Below are positions 9,296-19,230 of a stretch of DNA of 64,000 nt, in pieces. Under the pieces are notes generated by a model that had not been told where the DNA came from, searched no databases, and saw only the letters and a program-made list of their open reading frames with translations. A program made the position numbers and the translations under genes. The stretch covers positions 62,001-126,000 of the forward strand of contig NZ_CP113517.1 in NCBI RefSeq assembly GCF_024360925.2. Direction: 5' to 3'. The stretch is from Methylomonas rapida. Its GTDB lineage: Bacteria; Pseudomonadota; Gammaproteobacteria; Methylococcales; Methylomonadaceae. Position 1 is the first letter of the stretch. Each line of letters begins with the position of its first letter.

Positions 9296-11140
9296 TTATT
9301 TTTCCAAATAAGTATAGGCGTTCAATCCCGCCAGCAATTCCTGTTCGAACGCCTGTTTCTGTTCGCCACTCAATGAGGTGGCGTCCAGTTTTTTCCGATA
9401 GGCGGTTTTCAACGCAGCCGTATCAATATGCACATAATCCAGTAACTCGCTGACGTCCTCGCCTTCCATGAATTCGCCAAAGCGGTAGCCGTCGCCGTCC
9501 AATTCTATGTTGATCGAATGGGTGTCGCCAAACAGGTTGTGCATATCGCCAAGAATTTCCTGATAGGCGCCGACCATGAAAAAACCAATCAGATAGTCCT
9601 CATTTTCGCCTATCGTGTGCAACGGCAGGGTATGACTGATGTTTTGCCGATCGACGTATTGATCGATGCGGCCGTCGGAATCGCAGGTCAAATCTTGCAA
9701 GACCGCGCGTCGCCCCGGTTCCTCATCCAGCCGATGAATCGGCATGATCGGAAAGATTTGATCTATGCCCCAAATATCCGGCATCGATTGAAACAGCGAA
9801 AAATTGCAGAACACCTTGTCGGCCAGCTTTTCGTCCAGCTCCTGCAAAATTTCCCGGTGATGCTGGTTGTCCAGATTCAAATCGTTCTGGATTTGCTGGC
9901 ACAGACCGACATAGTGTCTTTCGGCCTCGGCCAGTTCTATCAGACCGATGTCGCCTTGCACGAAACGGGCGCGGGCCTCGGCCATGTCGAATTGGGCGTT
10001 GTGGTAGGCTTCGCTGACGTTTGCGAAATCCACCTGGTCTAAATTTACGCCTTGCAGGCATTCCACTTCGGTGACGTTGGTGATCAACACCGCATGATGG
10101 GCGGTGATGGCGCGGCCGGATTCGGTGATGATGTGGGGTTGCGGCAAGCCGTGTTCGTGGCTGGCTTCGGCAAAGGCGCGCACGATATTGTCCGCGTATT
10201 CACCCATGCTGTAATTGATCGAACATTCGCGCCGTGAACCGCTGCCGTCGTAATCGACGCCCAGACCGCCACCGGCATCAACGGTGCTGATATTGGCGCC
10301 CAGAATATGCAGCTGCCGGTAATACTGGCCGGCTTCCTTCAGTGCCAATTTGATGTCGTGAATATTGGCGATTTGTGAGCCCATGTGAAAATGCATCAAT
10401 TGCAGGCAATCCAACATTTCGACTTGTTTTAAACGGGTGACTAGTTGCAGCACTTCGCTGGCGTGCAAACCGAATTTGGATTTTTCGCCGCCGCTGTTCT
10501 GCCATTTGCCGGCGCTGATGGTCGAGAGGCGAACCCGTAGGCCTAATAGTGGCTTGACGTTCAGCTTGGCGGCTTCCTCGATGATCAGTTCCAGTTCCGA
10601 CGGTTTTTCGATGACGATGAAGACCGATAGGCCCATCAGTTGGCCCATCAAGGCCATGCGAATATATAGCCTGTCCTTGTAGCCGTTACAGACGATGGTG
10701 CCGCCGGATTTCGCCAGGCCCAATATCGCCAATAATTCGGGCTTGCTGCCGGCTTCCAGGCCTATGTTTTCAGCGGAAACGATGCTTTCGACTACATTGC
10801 CCTGCTGGTTGACCTTGATTGGATAAACCGGGGTGTAATGACCTTGATAATCGTGTGCCTGGCGGGCTTGGTCGAAGGCTTGTTGTAGCCGGCGGATGCG
10901 GTCGCGCAGAATATCGGTAAAGCGTACCAATATCGGGAAATGTAGGCCTTTTTTTTGCAGACTTTGCGCAATCTCGTACAAATCGATTTCGGTTGCGCTA
11001 TCGAGCCTCGGCTTGACGCAGACATGACCCTGGCCGTTCACGGAAAAATAACCATCGCCCCATTGCCGTATCGCATAGAGTTGTTTGGATTGTTCGATCG
11101 ACCAGGTTTGTGTGGTCACGTAGCGTCTCCGTACTGTCAT
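9296..11140 (-). CDS. speA: Biosynthetic arginine decarboxylase
   Basis: A 614-residue PLP enzyme of fold type III that converts arginine to agmatine, the first step of one putrescine route. The PLP lysine is in TPVYPIKVNQQ (Lys109). VDAGGGLGVDYDGS and the C-terminal CDSDGRID block, which contributes to the active site across the dimer, are present. The length is close to E. coli SpeA (658), slightly short at the N-terminus. It is divergent from speE, 60 bases apart, a typical polyamine pairing. Agmatinase or agmatine deiminase and SAM decarboxylase genes, needed to complete the path, are not in the window. Confidence 0.95.
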   Translation of the reverse strand: MTVRRRYVTTQTWSIEQSKQLYAIRQWGDGYFSVNGQGHVCVKPRLDSATEIDLYEIAQSLQKKGLHFPILVRFTDILRDRIRRLQQAFDQARQAHDYQGHYTPVYPIKVNQQGNVVESIVSAENIGLEAGSKPELLAILGLAKSGGTIVCNGYKDRLYIRMALMGQLMGLSVFIVIEKPSELELIIEEAAKLNVKPLLGLRVRLSTISAGKWQNSGGEKSKFGLHASEVLQLVTRLKQVEMLDCLQLMHFHMGSQIANIHDIKLALKEAGQYYRQLHILGANISTVDAGGGLGVDYDGSGSRRECSINYSMGEYADNIVRAFAEASHEHGLPQPHIITESGRAITAHHAVLITNVTEVECLQGVNLDQVDFANVSEAYHNAQFDMAEARARFVQGDIGLIELAEAERHYVGLCQQIQNDLNLDNQHHREILQELDEKLADKVFCNFSLFQSMPDIWGIDQIFPIMPIHRLDEEPGRRAVLQDLTCDSDGRIDQYVDRQNISHTLPLHTIGENEDYLIGFFMVGAYQEILGDMHNLFGDTHSINIELDGDGYRFGEFMEGEDVSELLDYVHIDTAALKTAYRKKLDATSLSGEQKQAFEQELLAGLNAYTYLEK

Positions 11141-11161
11141 AAAGAGCGCTAAATTCTAAAG

Positions 11162-11167
11162 TATAAT
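11162..11167 (+). promoter_or_regulatory. Candidate -10 box upstream of speE
   Basis: TATAAT lies 34 bases before the speE ATG, in the short speA/speE divergent region, with a GAGGA ribosome site before the ATG. I do not see a convincing -35 at 16-18 bases, so this is a partial promoter call. Confidence 0.4.
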
Positions 11168-11200
11168 GCCGCGACTTTTATGACTTTTTGAGGACATCTC

Positions 11201-12049
11201 ATGTTAGACGCCCAATGGTTCAGCGAAGCGCAAGCTTCCAGCGGTACCGCTTTTTCCCTGAAAATCAAACGCAAACTGCACGAAGAGCAATCCGAATTCC
11301 AATTCCTGGAAATCTACGAGACCGAGCAGTTCGGCAATCTGATGGTGATCGACGGTTGCACCATGGTCTCTACCCGGGATAACTTTTTTTATCACGAGAT
11401 GATGAGCCACCCCGTTTTATACACCCATCCCGATCCGAAACGAGTCTGGATCATCGGCGGCGGCGATTGCGGCACCTTGCGCGAAGTATTGAAGCATCCG
11501 GGCGTCGAGCAGGCAGTGCAAATCGATATCGACGAGCGCGTGACCCGCTTGGCCGAAATCTATTTCCCCGAGCTGTGCGAATCGAACAACGATCCGCGCG
11601 CGGATTTGAAATTCATCGACGGTATCAAATGGGTCAAGGACGCCGAGCCGAACAGCGTGGACATCATCATCGTCGATAGCACCGACCCGGTCGGGCCGGC
11701 GGAAGGCTTGTTCTGCGCAGATTTTTACAAGGATTGTTTCAAGGCCTTGAGTGCAAACGGCATCGTGATTCAACAAAGCGAATCAGCACTGCTGCATATG
11801 AAGATTTTAAAAGAAATGCGTGACGAGATGCGGGCCGGCGGTTTTACGCATATGCAGACCCTGTTTTTCCCTCAATGCATTTATCCCTCCGGCTGGTGGA
11901 GCGCGACGATGGCCTGTAAAGTCGAACTATCCGGTTTCAGGGAGCAGGATGCGGCTGCGAAAGGCTTTGATACCGTTTACTACAATAGCGATATTCACAA
12001 AGCCAGCCTGGCGATGCCGGAGTTTTTCAAGAAAGCTTTTGCACAATGA
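11201..12049 (+). CDS. speE: Polyamine aminopropyltransferase (spermidine synthase)
   Basis: A 282-residue Rossmann methyltransferase-like enzyme that transfers the aminopropyl group of decarboxylated SAM to putrescine, yielding spermidine and methylthioadenosine. Visible motifs are GGGDCGTLREVLKH (dcSAM binding), VQIDIDERV (acidic loop end) and VDIIIVDSTDPVGPAEGLF, which contains the catalytic aspartate region, then the family end QCIYPSGWWS. The length matches the SpeE family. Its by-product methylthioadenosine would feed the mtnBDC genes found at 60397-62245. A repeat element begins ten bases after its stop. Confidence 0.95.
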   Translation: MLDAQWFSEAQASSGTAFSLKIKRKLHEEQSEFQFLEIYETEQFGNLMVIDGCTMVSTRDNFFYHEMMSHPVLYTHPDPKRVWIIGGGDCGTLREVLKHPGVEQAVQIDIDERVTRLAEIYFPELCESNNDPRADLKFIDGIKWVKDAEPNSVDIIIVDSTDPVGPAEGLFCADFYKDCFKALSANGIVIQQSESALLHMKILKEMRDEMRAGGFTHMQTLFFPQCIYPSGWWSATMACKVELSGFREQDAAAKGFDTVYYNSDIHKASLAMPEFFKKAFAQ

Positions 12050-12058
12050 ATACTTGAA

Positions 12059-12210
12059 CCTAGAAAAATCATTTGGTCCACGAAACACACGAAATTCACT
12101 CAATTTTCAACCAGTTATCACTCCAAAGAGCGGCGCCTAACAGGTGAATTGATAAGCTTCATAACGCAATGGTTTCTGTCGTGCTTTTCGTGGATTGCTG
12201 CTTTTTTAGG
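12059..12210. repeat. MITE-like inverted-end element, copy 1 (152 bp)
   Basis: It starts CCTAGAAAAATC-N-TCCACGAAA and ends with the inverted counterpart TTTCGTGGA-N-TTTTTTAGG, so both ends are related inverted repeats of about 25 bases. Inner landmarks shared with the other copies are AACAGGTGAAT, CATAACGCAATG and TTATCACTCCAAAGAGC. It is inverted relative to the copies at 33401 and 54702. No protein is encoded. It sits directly after speE. Confidence 0.8.
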
Positions 12211-12600
12211 TTTAATTGTCCGGGGTTGGCTGCTCACCGGGCTGACACAACTGACATCTTTGTCAGATCAAGTCAGGATTGACGCTTATTCCGCATAAGA
12301 AAAATCAAGATTTTTTTGCCGGACTGGCGTAAAACTTCTTTCTCTTCAGGGTAGGACTCGTGAGGGTTTGTGTCTTCAAGTTGGGTTGGTGTTTTTATTT
12401 TTCAATAAAAACAATGTATTACATTGAATCTGGGTTACTTGTCAAGTGCGTTGTTTTTAGGTGAGCGAAATTCCGTGGTTAAATGAATGAATTGGCATGT
12501 TAATCGCTAATGTCTTTTACCATCAGGCTTAGCCGCATTTAATATGCAACCAGTAAAGCCTAGAGTGCAAAAAATTGGTAATTAAAGATAGGTGGAACCA
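12211..12600. other. AT-rich intergenic stretch with minor inverted repeats
   Basis: About 390 bases without a credible gene. It holds a small hairpin CTGACA-TCTT-TGTCAG at 12251-12266 and several TGACA/TCAGG half-sites nearby, then T-rich sequence leading to the AGGTGG ribosome site of the next small gene. The AT richness suggests promoter function for 12601, but no clean -35/-10 pair is evident. Confidence 0.4.
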
Positions 12601-12795
12601 ATGATCAAAATAAAAGCGTTTAATGTTGTCTTGGTGTTAGCTGCTTTTGCGGCATTGTTCTTTCTGTTACCGCCCGACAGGGACGTGTCCAATGTTAGTG
12701 CAAATCAAATAGAGAGTTCCGATTCGCAACCCAGCATCACTAAAAAAGCCAATCAGCAACAATCAGTCAGAGGCCATTTTTTACATTCGGCTTGA
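12601..12795 (+). CDS. Small single-pass membrane protein, unknown function
   Basis: A 64-residue ORF starting MIKIKAFNVV, with one hydrophobic helix (VLVLAAFAALFFLLP) followed by a polar tail of about 40 residues rich in Ser, Asn and Gln. AGGTGG is well spaced before ATG 12601, favouring it over the in-frame GTG nine bases upstream. I do not recognise a family. It ends seven bases before the convergent M48 protease gene. Moderate confidence that it is expressed, based on the ribosome site and the clear membrane topology. Confidence 0.5.
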   Translation: MIKIKAFNVVLVLAAFAALFFLLPPDRDVSNVSANQIESSDSQPSITKKANQQQSVRGHFLHSA

Positions 12796-12801
12796 TAAAG
12801 C

Positions 12802-13761
12802 TCAATACCAAAATCCTCCTACACGCCAGCGCGGCGCATGCTGAACGGCTTTAGTGGCATAACCAATAGGAAGATCGCTTGCCAAGGACGGCTTCAAATC
12901 AGAATAAGTCATCGCATATCCCTCCAAACGTTTGATACGTTCTTCCGTCGGTGGGTGACTCCGTAGCCATGAAGGCTGCGGGTTACCCCAGCCGGGCAAA
13001 AATATTTCTATCCAGGATCGGCTGTGGTGTTCAATTCTGGCCAAAGCATAAGCCAAACCCAAGGGATCGCCGGTCAGGATTGCCGCTTTTTGGTCGGCAT
13101 CGTATTCACGAACTCTGGATAGGCCTAGCTGGGCCAATACCGCCAGTTGAGGTGAAAACAAAAGCAGCAGCATCGAAAACCAATTGATGCTGATGCCGTA
13201 GCCCTCGATGAACAGTATGGGCAATGACAGCAACAGCATCAGTTGTCCTGCGGTGGAAAGTAAATTGGTCAGGCGGCTAATGTAATCCGCCAGTCCCATG
13301 ACTTTCAAATCGCCATGCGCAATATGGGCTATTTCATGGCCCAATACGCCGCTTAGTTCGCGTAGAGTCAATTTGCTTAGCAGGCCATAAGTCAAGGCGA
13401 TCGCGGCGTGTTTGCCGTGCCCGACCGCGAATGCATTGATCATTGGGCTGGGGATGTAATAAAGCACCGGTGTGGCGGGTAATTCGGCGCGTTGACTCAG
13501 AATCGTGACGATCCGCCACAGATCAGGTGCTTCGGTGGGATAGATTGGTCTCGCTTGATAAAGACGCAGCGTCATGCGCCAGGCGGCGACGGGTTCGAGA
13601 ATCAATGTCAGTAAGGCGCCGCCCAAGGCGATCCACAGTCCTATTGCACCCAGCAGCAAATTACCAACCAGGCCGCTGATTGTCAGTAGCAGGATGATCA
13701 ACAACGCCGTTTGCAAACGATTGCGCCATTGATGAGGCCGTAAGGGAGGCGGGACGGACAT
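12802..13761 (-). CDS. M48-family zinc metalloprotease (HtpX-like)
   Basis: A 319-residue membrane protease. The zinc motif HEIAH is at residues 142-146 in LSGVLGHEIAHIAHGD, and the third ligand is probably the glutamate in the downstream REYDADQKA segment. Two hydrophobic helices lie at residues 17-60 and two more after the motif (about 170-215). The C-terminal SHPPTEERIKRLEGY is typical of HtpX-type proteins. It likely degrades damaged membrane proteins. The neighbouring cbpM-cbpA genes in the same direction, only two bases upstream, make a protein quality-control operon plausible. Confidence 0.9.
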   Translation of the reverse strand: MSVPPPLRPHQWRNRLQTALLIILLLTISGLVGNLLLGAIGLWIALGGALLTLILEPVAAWRMTLRLYQARPIYPTEAPDLWRIVTILSQRAELPATPVLYYIPSPMINAFAVGHGKHAAIALTYGLLSKLTLRELSGVLGHEIAHIAHGDLKVMGLADYISRLTNLLSTAGQLMLLLSLPILFIEGYGISINWFSMLLLLFSPQLAVLAQLGLSRVREYDADQKAAILTGDPLGLAYALARIEHHSRSWIEIFLPGWGNPQPSWLRSHPPTEERIKRLEGYAMTYSDLKPSLASDLPIGYATKAVQHAPRWRVGGFWY

Positions 13762-13763
13762 GG

Positions 13764-14072
13764 TTAGCGTTTGCCTGCGCGCAGCAATTGTCGTCGTAAG
13801 CTATCCAGCTCTTCCTGCAGATCGGCCACCAAGGCCGCCAATTCCGGTAGGGCATCGAAGTTGCGTTCTATCGTCAAGATGCGTTTGGCACGGGTCAGTT
13901 CCACCGAGGAAAAGCACCAGGCGCCACTTTCCAATTTTGCCGCAGACAGTAGGCCGTCCTGGAGGTGCTGCAAAACCCAATCCGGTTCGACCGCGCACAG
14001 CGCGGCCAATTGCTCTACGGAAAGATAGGTTTCCTCGACTACGGTAGCAATCATGATTTCTGTATTGGGCAT
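13764..14072 (-). CDS. cbpM: Chaperone modulator CbpM
   Basis: A 102-residue MerR-like helical protein that binds the J domain of CbpA and inhibits its co-chaperone activity. The pattern is a short helix-turn-helix-like N-terminus (YLSVEQLAALCAVEPDWV), the GAWCFSSVELTRAKRI core and a C-terminal coiled segment (ALVADLQEELDSLRRQL). Its position nine bases downstream of cbpA is diagnostic. An internal ATG at 14054 would remove only six residues. Confidence 0.88.
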   Translation of the reverse strand: MPNTEIMIATVVEETYLSVEQLAALCAVEPDWVLQHLQDGLLSAAKLESGAWCFSSVELTRAKRILTIERNFDALPELAALVADLQEELDSLRRQLLRAGKR

Positions 14073-14081
14073 GGTGTCTCC

Positions 14082-15035
14082 TCAGTGATTGCGGCGTGGA
14101 TCAAAAGCCAGTTCCTGAGCCATTTGTTGGTAAAACCGCCGCGCTTTGTCGCTGGTCGCGGGCGGTAATAATACTTGTATGTCCAGTAATAGATCGCCCG
14201 GCGGGTCGCTTGGCAGGCCCTTGCCGCCAAGGCGTAACTGCCTGCCGCTTTGCGTGCCCTCCGGTATTTTCACTTTCAGGCTGGTATCGACGAGATTGAG
14301 TGGAATCATGGCGCCCAGGGCCGCTTCCCAGGGTGTCACCGGCAGGGTCAGGTGTAAATTCTTGCCGTCGACCCGAAAGCGCGGATGCGGATTGAAACAG
14401 ACTTCCAGCAACAAATCGCCGGCCTTGCCGCTGCCCATGCCCGGCGCTCCCTGGCCGCCCAGGCGAATGATCTGACGTTCGTAAACGCCTTTGGGGATTT
14501 TGATGTTCAGCACCCGGCTATCGAGTTGCATACGACCTTGCGCATCCACACGCGGTACCCGCAACGTGATTTGGCGCGAGGCGCCGCGGAAACTGTCTTC
14601 CAAGTCCAGCATGACCTTGGCATGATGGTCTTCGCCCCGGGCATTGAAACGATCTCGACCGTAATATTGACCGGTATCGGCGCGAAATCCACGCATATTG
14701 CCAAATAACTCGGCGAAAAAATCGCTGAACTCGGCGGCTTCGCGCGGATTGAAGCCCCGGCTGGAAAATTCAAAGCCTGCGTCCCAATTCGGCGGTGGTC
14801 TGAATTCTTGTCCCGATTGATAGCCGCGACCCAATTGATCGTAGGCCGCGCGTTTTTCTGGGTCCGATAGCACCGTATAGGCTTCGTTGACTTCCTTCAT
14901 GCGGGATTCGGCGTTGGGTTCCTTGGACACGTCGGGATGATATTTGCGCGCCAGTTTGCGGAAGGCTTTTTTGATTTCTTCCAGTGAAGCATCGCGTTTG
15001 ACGCCCAATGTTTGATAATAATCCTTGTATTGCAA
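14082..15035 (-). CDS. cbpA: DnaJ-family co-chaperone / curved DNA-binding protein CbpA
   Basis: A 317-residue type II J protein. The J domain occupies residues 1-70 with HPD at 33-35 ([10 protein letters not shown]), followed by a Gly/Phe-rich linker and two beta-barrel substrate-binding domains (from about 140), including [19 protein letters not shown] and [19 protein letters not shown]. There is no zinc-finger cysteine cluster, which separates it from DnaJ. It stimulates DnaK and, as CbpA, binds curved DNA. It is followed by its modulator cbpM and then the M48 protease. Confidence 0.93.
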   Translation of the reverse strand: MQYKDYYQTLGVKRDASLEEIKKAFRKLARKYHPDVSKEPNAESRMKEVNEAYTVLSDPEKRAAYDQLGRGYQSGQEFRPPPNWDAGFEFSSRGFNPREAAEFSDFFAELFGNMRGFRADTGQYYGRDRFNARGEDHHAKVMLDLEDSFRGASRQITLRVPRVDAQGRMQLDSRVLNIKIPKGVYERQIIRLGGQGAPGMGSGKAGDLLLEVCFNPHPRFRVDGKNLHLTLPVTPWEAALGAMIPLNLVDTSLKVKIPEGTQSGRQLRLGGKGLPSDPPGDLLLDIQVLLPPATSDKARRFYQQMAQELAFDPRRNH

Positions 15036-15145
15036 AAATCCCCCTTGCGCATGATGTCGCGACAGGTTTTACGGCCTTGAACAGACATGGAAACATTAAA
15101 GTAGCCCATGACGTGACATTTTTGAATGTACTTTAACCGAGCGCC

Positions 15146-16141
15146 ATGTCCATAATCCATCATTGTTTTGAACCCGCCTGGTGGTTGAATAACCCCCACT
15201 TGCAAACCGTTTATCCAGCCTTGTTGCGCAAGCCGCCAACGTTGATGCGAAAACGTCAGCGCTTGTTCACCGAGGATGGCGATTTTATCGATCTGGATTG
15301 GTACGGCGACGATGATCGCGCGATTGTCATCCTGCTCCATGGCTTGGCGGGCAGTTCTCAATCGGGCTACATACTCGGTTTGCAGCATGTACTTAAACAA
15401 CATGGTTTTTCCAGTGTTGCCATGAATTTTCGGGGTTGCAGCGGTGAGCCTAATCGTTTGGCGCGCAGTTATCATTCTGGCGAAACCGAGGACATTGAGT
15501 TTGTTTATCAAAGTCTGCGCCAGCAATTTCCAAAATCCGCATTGGCCGCCGTGGGTTTTTCGTTGGGCGGCAATGTGCTGCTGAAGTGGTTGGGCGAACA
15601 AGGTTGTAAAGTCAAATTGTTTGCGGCGGCGGCCATTTGCGTGCCGTTGGTGCTGAGCGCATGCGCCACGCGGCTGGATCATGGCGTTTCCAGGCTTTAT
15701 CGAGGTTACCTGCTAAACGAGTTGAAGCGCTATATCAATATCAAAAAGCGGTATTTGCTGACAAATGGGAGGATGGCGGAAGCGGAAAAGTTGATTCAAC
15801 TGGGCGATTTATCTTCGGTACAGTCATTCTGGCAATATGACGATCTCGTCGTGGCTCGTTTACATGACTTCAAAGATGTAAACGATTACTATCGGCGCGC
15901 CAGTTCGCGACAGTTTTTGCCCAAAATTCGCGTGCCTTCTTTATTGATTCAGGCTCGAGACGATCCCTTCATGACGCCGGACGTTTTGCCGTCAGCCGAT
16001 GAGCTGAGTTCGGCCGTGGAATTGGAAATATGCAGCAACGGGGGGCATGTCGGTTTCATCGAGAAGCGGCGTGGGTTTGGGCACCGCTATTGGCTGGAAA
16101 AAAGGATTCCTGCGTTTTTGGGCGATAAGCTGAAAAATTAG
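15146..16141 (+). CDS. YheT-like alpha/beta hydrolase
   Basis: A 331-residue hydrolase of the YheT/EMB8 family. The N-terminus carries NPHLQTVYPAL, typical of the group. The oxyanion region is LLHGLAGSSQSGYI (64-77), the nucleophile elbow is GFSLGGN (Ser139), the acidic residue lies in QARDDPFM (Asp272 or 273) and the histidine is in NGGHVGF (His301). The physiological substrate of YheT proteins is not established, and esterase activity is expected. It is divergent from cbpA. Confidence 0.9.
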   Translation: MSIIHHCFEPAWWLNNPHLQTVYPALLRKPPTLMRKRQRLFTEDGDFIDLDWYGDDDRAIVILLHGLAGSSQSGYILGLQHVLKQHGFSSVAMNFRGCSGEPNRLARSYHSGETEDIEFVYQSLRQQFPKSALAAVGFSLGGNVLLKWLGEQGCKVKLFAAAAICVPLVLSACATRLDHGVSRLYRGYLLNELKRYINIKKRYLLTNGRMAEAEKLIQLGDLSSVQSFWQYDDLVVARLHDFKDVNDYYRRASSRQFLPKIRVPSLLIQARDDPFMTPDVLPSADELSSAVELEICSNGGHVGFIEKRRGFGHRYWLEKRIPAFLGDKLKN

Positions 16142-16209
16142 GCCGCTTCCCTGGCTTCCCGCATCCAGGTCCAGCCGGTGGCGGCCCTGTTTGAGCCTGA
16201 TTTTTCCGG

Positions 16210-16215
16210 TATAAT
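16210..16215 (+). promoter_or_regulatory. Candidate -10 box for glyQ-glyS
   Basis: A consensus TATAAT lies 33 bases before the chosen glyQ start. The best -35 candidates nearby are poor matches, so this is a partial call. Confidence 0.4.
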
Positions 16216-16248
16216 CACAGCATTTTTACCACTCAATTGGCTCCCGAC

Positions 16249-17163
16249 GTGTCGACAAGCAAAAACGATGTCTCTACTTTTCAGGGCCTGATTCTGACCT
16301 TGCAGCAATACTGGTCGGAGCAGGGATGTGTGCTGTTGCAGCCTTTGGATCAAGAAGTGGGCGCCGGGACTTTTCACCCCGCGACTTTCTTGCGCGCCAT
16401 TGGTCCAGAGCCCTGGAACGCGGCTTACGTCCAGCCTTCGCGCCGCCCGACCGACGGCCGTTACGGCGAAAACCCCAACCGTTTGCAGCATTACTACCAA
16501 TATCAGGTGGTGATGAAACCGTCGCCGGACAATATCCAGGAATTGTATCTGGGTTCGCTGCGCCATTTGGGGCTGGATTTGCTGGAGCACGACATTCGCT
16601 TTGTCGAAGACAACTGGGAATCACCGACTCTGGGCGCCTGGGGCTTGGGTTGGGAAGTCTGGTTGAACGGCATGGAAGTGACTCAATTTACCTATTTTCA
16701 ACAGGTCGGTGGCCTGGAGTGCAAGCCGGTGACCGGCGAAATTACCTATGGTCTTGAGCGGATCGCGATGTATCTGCAGGGCGTGGAGTCGGTGTTCGAT
16801 CTGGTCTGGACCCGCGGTCCTCAAGGTGTGGTGACTTACGGCGACGTGTTCCATCAAAACGAAGTGGAAATGTCGGCGTTCAATTTCGAACACGCCAACG
16901 TCGATTTCCTGTTTCAATGCTTCGATACCTTCGAGGCGGAATGCCTGAAACTGTTGGAGCAAAACTTGCCCTTGCCCGCTTACGAAATGGTCTTGAAAGC
17001 CTCCCATTCATTCAACCTGCTGGATGCGCGCCACGCCATTTCGGTCACCGAACGCCAACGCTACATTTTGCGGGTGCGCAATCTGGCCAAATCCGTGGCC
17101 GAAGCCTACTACGCCCGCCGCGAAGCCTTGGGCTTTCCGATTCTTGCCAGACAGGGAGTGTAA
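16249..17163 (+). CDS. glyQ: Glycyl-tRNA synthetase alpha subunit
   Basis: A 304-residue class II catalytic subunit of the bacterial alpha2beta2 enzyme that charges tRNA-Gly. The family hallmarks [45 protein letters not shown] and [16 protein letters not shown] are all present. GTG at 16249 is chosen because it gives a length equal to E. coli GlyQ (303). TTG at 16237 is in frame but would add four residues. It is followed three bases later by glyS. Confidence 0.96.
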   Translation: MSTSKNDVSTFQGLILTLQQYWSEQGCVLLQPLDQEVGAGTFHPATFLRAIGPEPWNAAYVQPSRRPTDGRYGENPNRLQHYYQYQVVMKPSPDNIQELYLGSLRHLGLDLLEHDIRFVEDNWESPTLGAWGLGWEVWLNGMEVTQFTYFQQVGGLECKPVTGEITYGLERIAMYLQGVESVFDLVWTRGPQGVVTYGDVFHQNEVEMSAFNFEHANVDFLFQCFDTFEAECLKLLEQNLPLPAYEMVLKASHSFNLLDARHAISVTERQRYILRVRNLAKSVAEAYYARREALGFPILARQGV

Positions 17164-17166
17164 ATC

Positions 17167-19230
17167 ATGAGCAGCAACGATTTGTTATTCGAACTCGGCG
17201 GCGAAGAACTGCCGCCCAAATCCTTGAAAAAACTCAGCCAGTCCTTGCTGGACGGCATGGTCGCCGGCCTGAAAGAGGCGGGCTTGAACTTCAGCGAAGC
17301 CAAGGCTTATGCCTCGCCGCGCCGCTTGGCGGTATTGATCCGTAATCTGGACAGCCAGCAAGCCGACAAGGTGGTGGAAAAGCGCGGTCCTGCCTTGCTG
17401 GCCGCCTACGGTCCGGACGGTTCACCGAGCAAGGCGGCGCTGGGTTTTGCCGCCAGTTGTGGGGCGAGTTTCGATCAACTGGAAAAGCTGGAAACTGACA
17501 AAGGCGCGTGGCTGATTTTCAAACAAGCGGTCAAAGGCCAAGCCACCGCCGAACTGATACCCGACATCATCCGCAAAAGTCTGGCGCAATTACCGATTGC
17601 CAAACGCATGCGCTGGGGCGCTTACGAGCACGAGTTCGTGCGGCCGGTGCACAATGCGGTATTGTTGTTCGGCAATGAGGTGATTGAAGCCGAGATTCTG
17701 GGTTTGAAAACCGGTCGGCATAGTTTCGGCCATCGCATGCATGCTCCCAATCCGATCGAATTGAGCCATCCCAACGATTACGTCGACCAGTTGTTGGCGG
17801 CGAAAGTCACGGTCGATTTCGAACAGCGCATGCGGCAGATCGAAACCGGCGCGCAGCAGGCTGCCAGCCAATTGGGTGGCATCGCGCACATCGACGAGGA
17901 CTTGCTGGAAGAGGTCGCTGCGCTGAACGAATGGCCAGTGCCGGTGGTGGGTAATTTCGATGCCCGCTTCCTGGAATTGCCGCAGGAAGTGCTGATCACG
18001 ACGATGCAGTCCAACCAGAAATATTTCCCGGTCAAAAACGCGCAAGGCGGGTTGTTGCCGCATTTCATAACCTTCGCCAATATCGAAAGCTCCAATCCGG
18101 CTTCGATTCGCGCCGGTAACGAGCGCGTGGTGCTGCCGCGTCTGGTCGATGCCGAATTCTTCTGGAAGCAGGATAGAAAGCAATCCTTGGCCGACCGTGT
18201 CGACAGTCTGAAAACCATTGTGTTCCAGAAAGAGTTGGGTACCTTGTTCGACAAGACCGAGCGCGTCGCCAACCTGGCCGGCCTGATCGCCGAAAAACTC
18301 GGGGCCGATGTGGCGCTGGCCAGGCGTGCGGCCTTGCTGGCGAAAACCGATCTGATGACCAACATGGTCGGCGAATTCGCCAACTTGCAAGGCACGATGG
18401 GCCGGTATTACGCGGCGGCGGACGGCGAAGATATGGCAGTCGCTCAGGCTCAGGAAGAGCAATATTTTCCGAAACAATCCGGCGGCGAGATTCCCCAGGC
18501 GCCGATCAGCGTCGCGCTGGCGCTGGCGGAAAAAATCGACACGCTGGCCGGTATTTTCAGCGCCGGTCTGATTCCGACCGGTGACAAGGACCCTTACGCC
18601 TTGCGCCGCGCGACCTTGGGCATCTTGCGGATCTTGATCGAAAACGGCATTGCGCTGGATGTGGTCGAATTGCTGGATGCTGCGTTGGCGCAGTTCAGCC
18701 ATGCGTTCGACAAGGCCGAAACCCGGCATAAGGTCATAGGTTTCATTTTCGATCGCCTGAAAGGATACTGCCTGGATCAGGGTTTCAGTAGCGACGAATT
18801 CGAAGCGGTGCTGGCGGTCAATCCGATCCGGCCGTTTGATTTCTGGCTTAGAATCAAGGCAGTACAAGGTTTCCGCGCCTTGCCGGAAGCGGAAAGCCTG
18901 GCGGCGGCGAACAAGCGCATCATCAATATCCTGAAAAAGTCCGAGCAGTCGGTTTCCGATAGCATCGGTACGCTGGTCGAGGTACAGGAGAAAAACTTGC
19001 TGGTTGCCGCCGAGGAAGCGGAAACCGTGATTTTGCCGTTACTCGAAGAGCAGAATTACCCCATGGCGTTGAGCCGCTTGGCGCAACTGCGCGAGACGGT
19101 CGATGCGTTTTTCGATCATGTCATGGTCAATACCGATGATGTAGCCTTGCGTAACAGCCGTCTGGCGTTGCTAGCCAAACTTTCCAGTCAGTTCCTGAAA
19201 ATCGCGGACATTTCCAAATTGCAATCGTGA
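17167..19230 (+). CDS. glyS: Glycyl-tRNA synthetase beta subunit
   Basis: A 687-residue tRNA-binding subunit. It starts LLFELGGEELPPKSL, a signature of GlyS, with KRMRWGAYEHEFVRPVHN and GHRMHAP in the first third, an HD-like domain in the middle (KTDLMTNMVGEF) and a DALR-type anticodon-binding domain at the C-terminus (around 585-680). The length is as in E. coli (689). Its TGA overlaps the GTG of gmhB. Confidence 0.96.
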   Translation: MSSNDLLFELGGEELPPKSLKKLSQSLLDGMVAGLKEAGLNFSEAKAYASPRRLAVLIRNLDSQQADKVVEKRGPALLAAYGPDGSPSKAALGFAASCGASFDQLEKLETDKGAWLIFKQAVKGQATAELIPDIIRKSLAQLPIAKRMRWGAYEHEFVRPVHNAVLLFGNEVIEAEILGLKTGRHSFGHRMHAPNPIELSHPNDYVDQLLAAKVTVDFEQRMRQIETGAQQAASQLGGIAHIDEDLLEEVAALNEWPVPVVGNFDARFLELPQEVLITTMQSNQKYFPVKNAQGGLLPHFITFANIESSNPASIRAGNERVVLPRLVDAEFFWKQDRKQSLADRVDSLKTIVFQKELGTLFDKTERVANLAGLIAEKLGADVALARRAALLAKTDLMTNMVGEFANLQGTMGRYYAAADGEDMAVAQAQEEQYFPKQSGGEIPQAPISVALALAEKIDTLAGIFSAGLIPTGDKDPYALRRATLGILRILIENGIALDVVELLDAALAQFSHAFDKAETRHKVIGFIFDRLKGYCLDQGFSSDEFEAVLAVNPIRPFDFWLRIKAVQGFRALPEAESLAAANKRIINILKKSEQSVSDSIGTLVEVQEKNLLVAAEEAETVILPLLEEQNYPMALSRLAQLRETVDAFFDHVMVNTDDVALRNSRLALLAKLSSQFLKIADISKLQS

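Noticed and set aside
17590..18867. A 425-codon open frame on the minus strand
   Set aside because: It is antisense to glyS and has no recognisable motifs.
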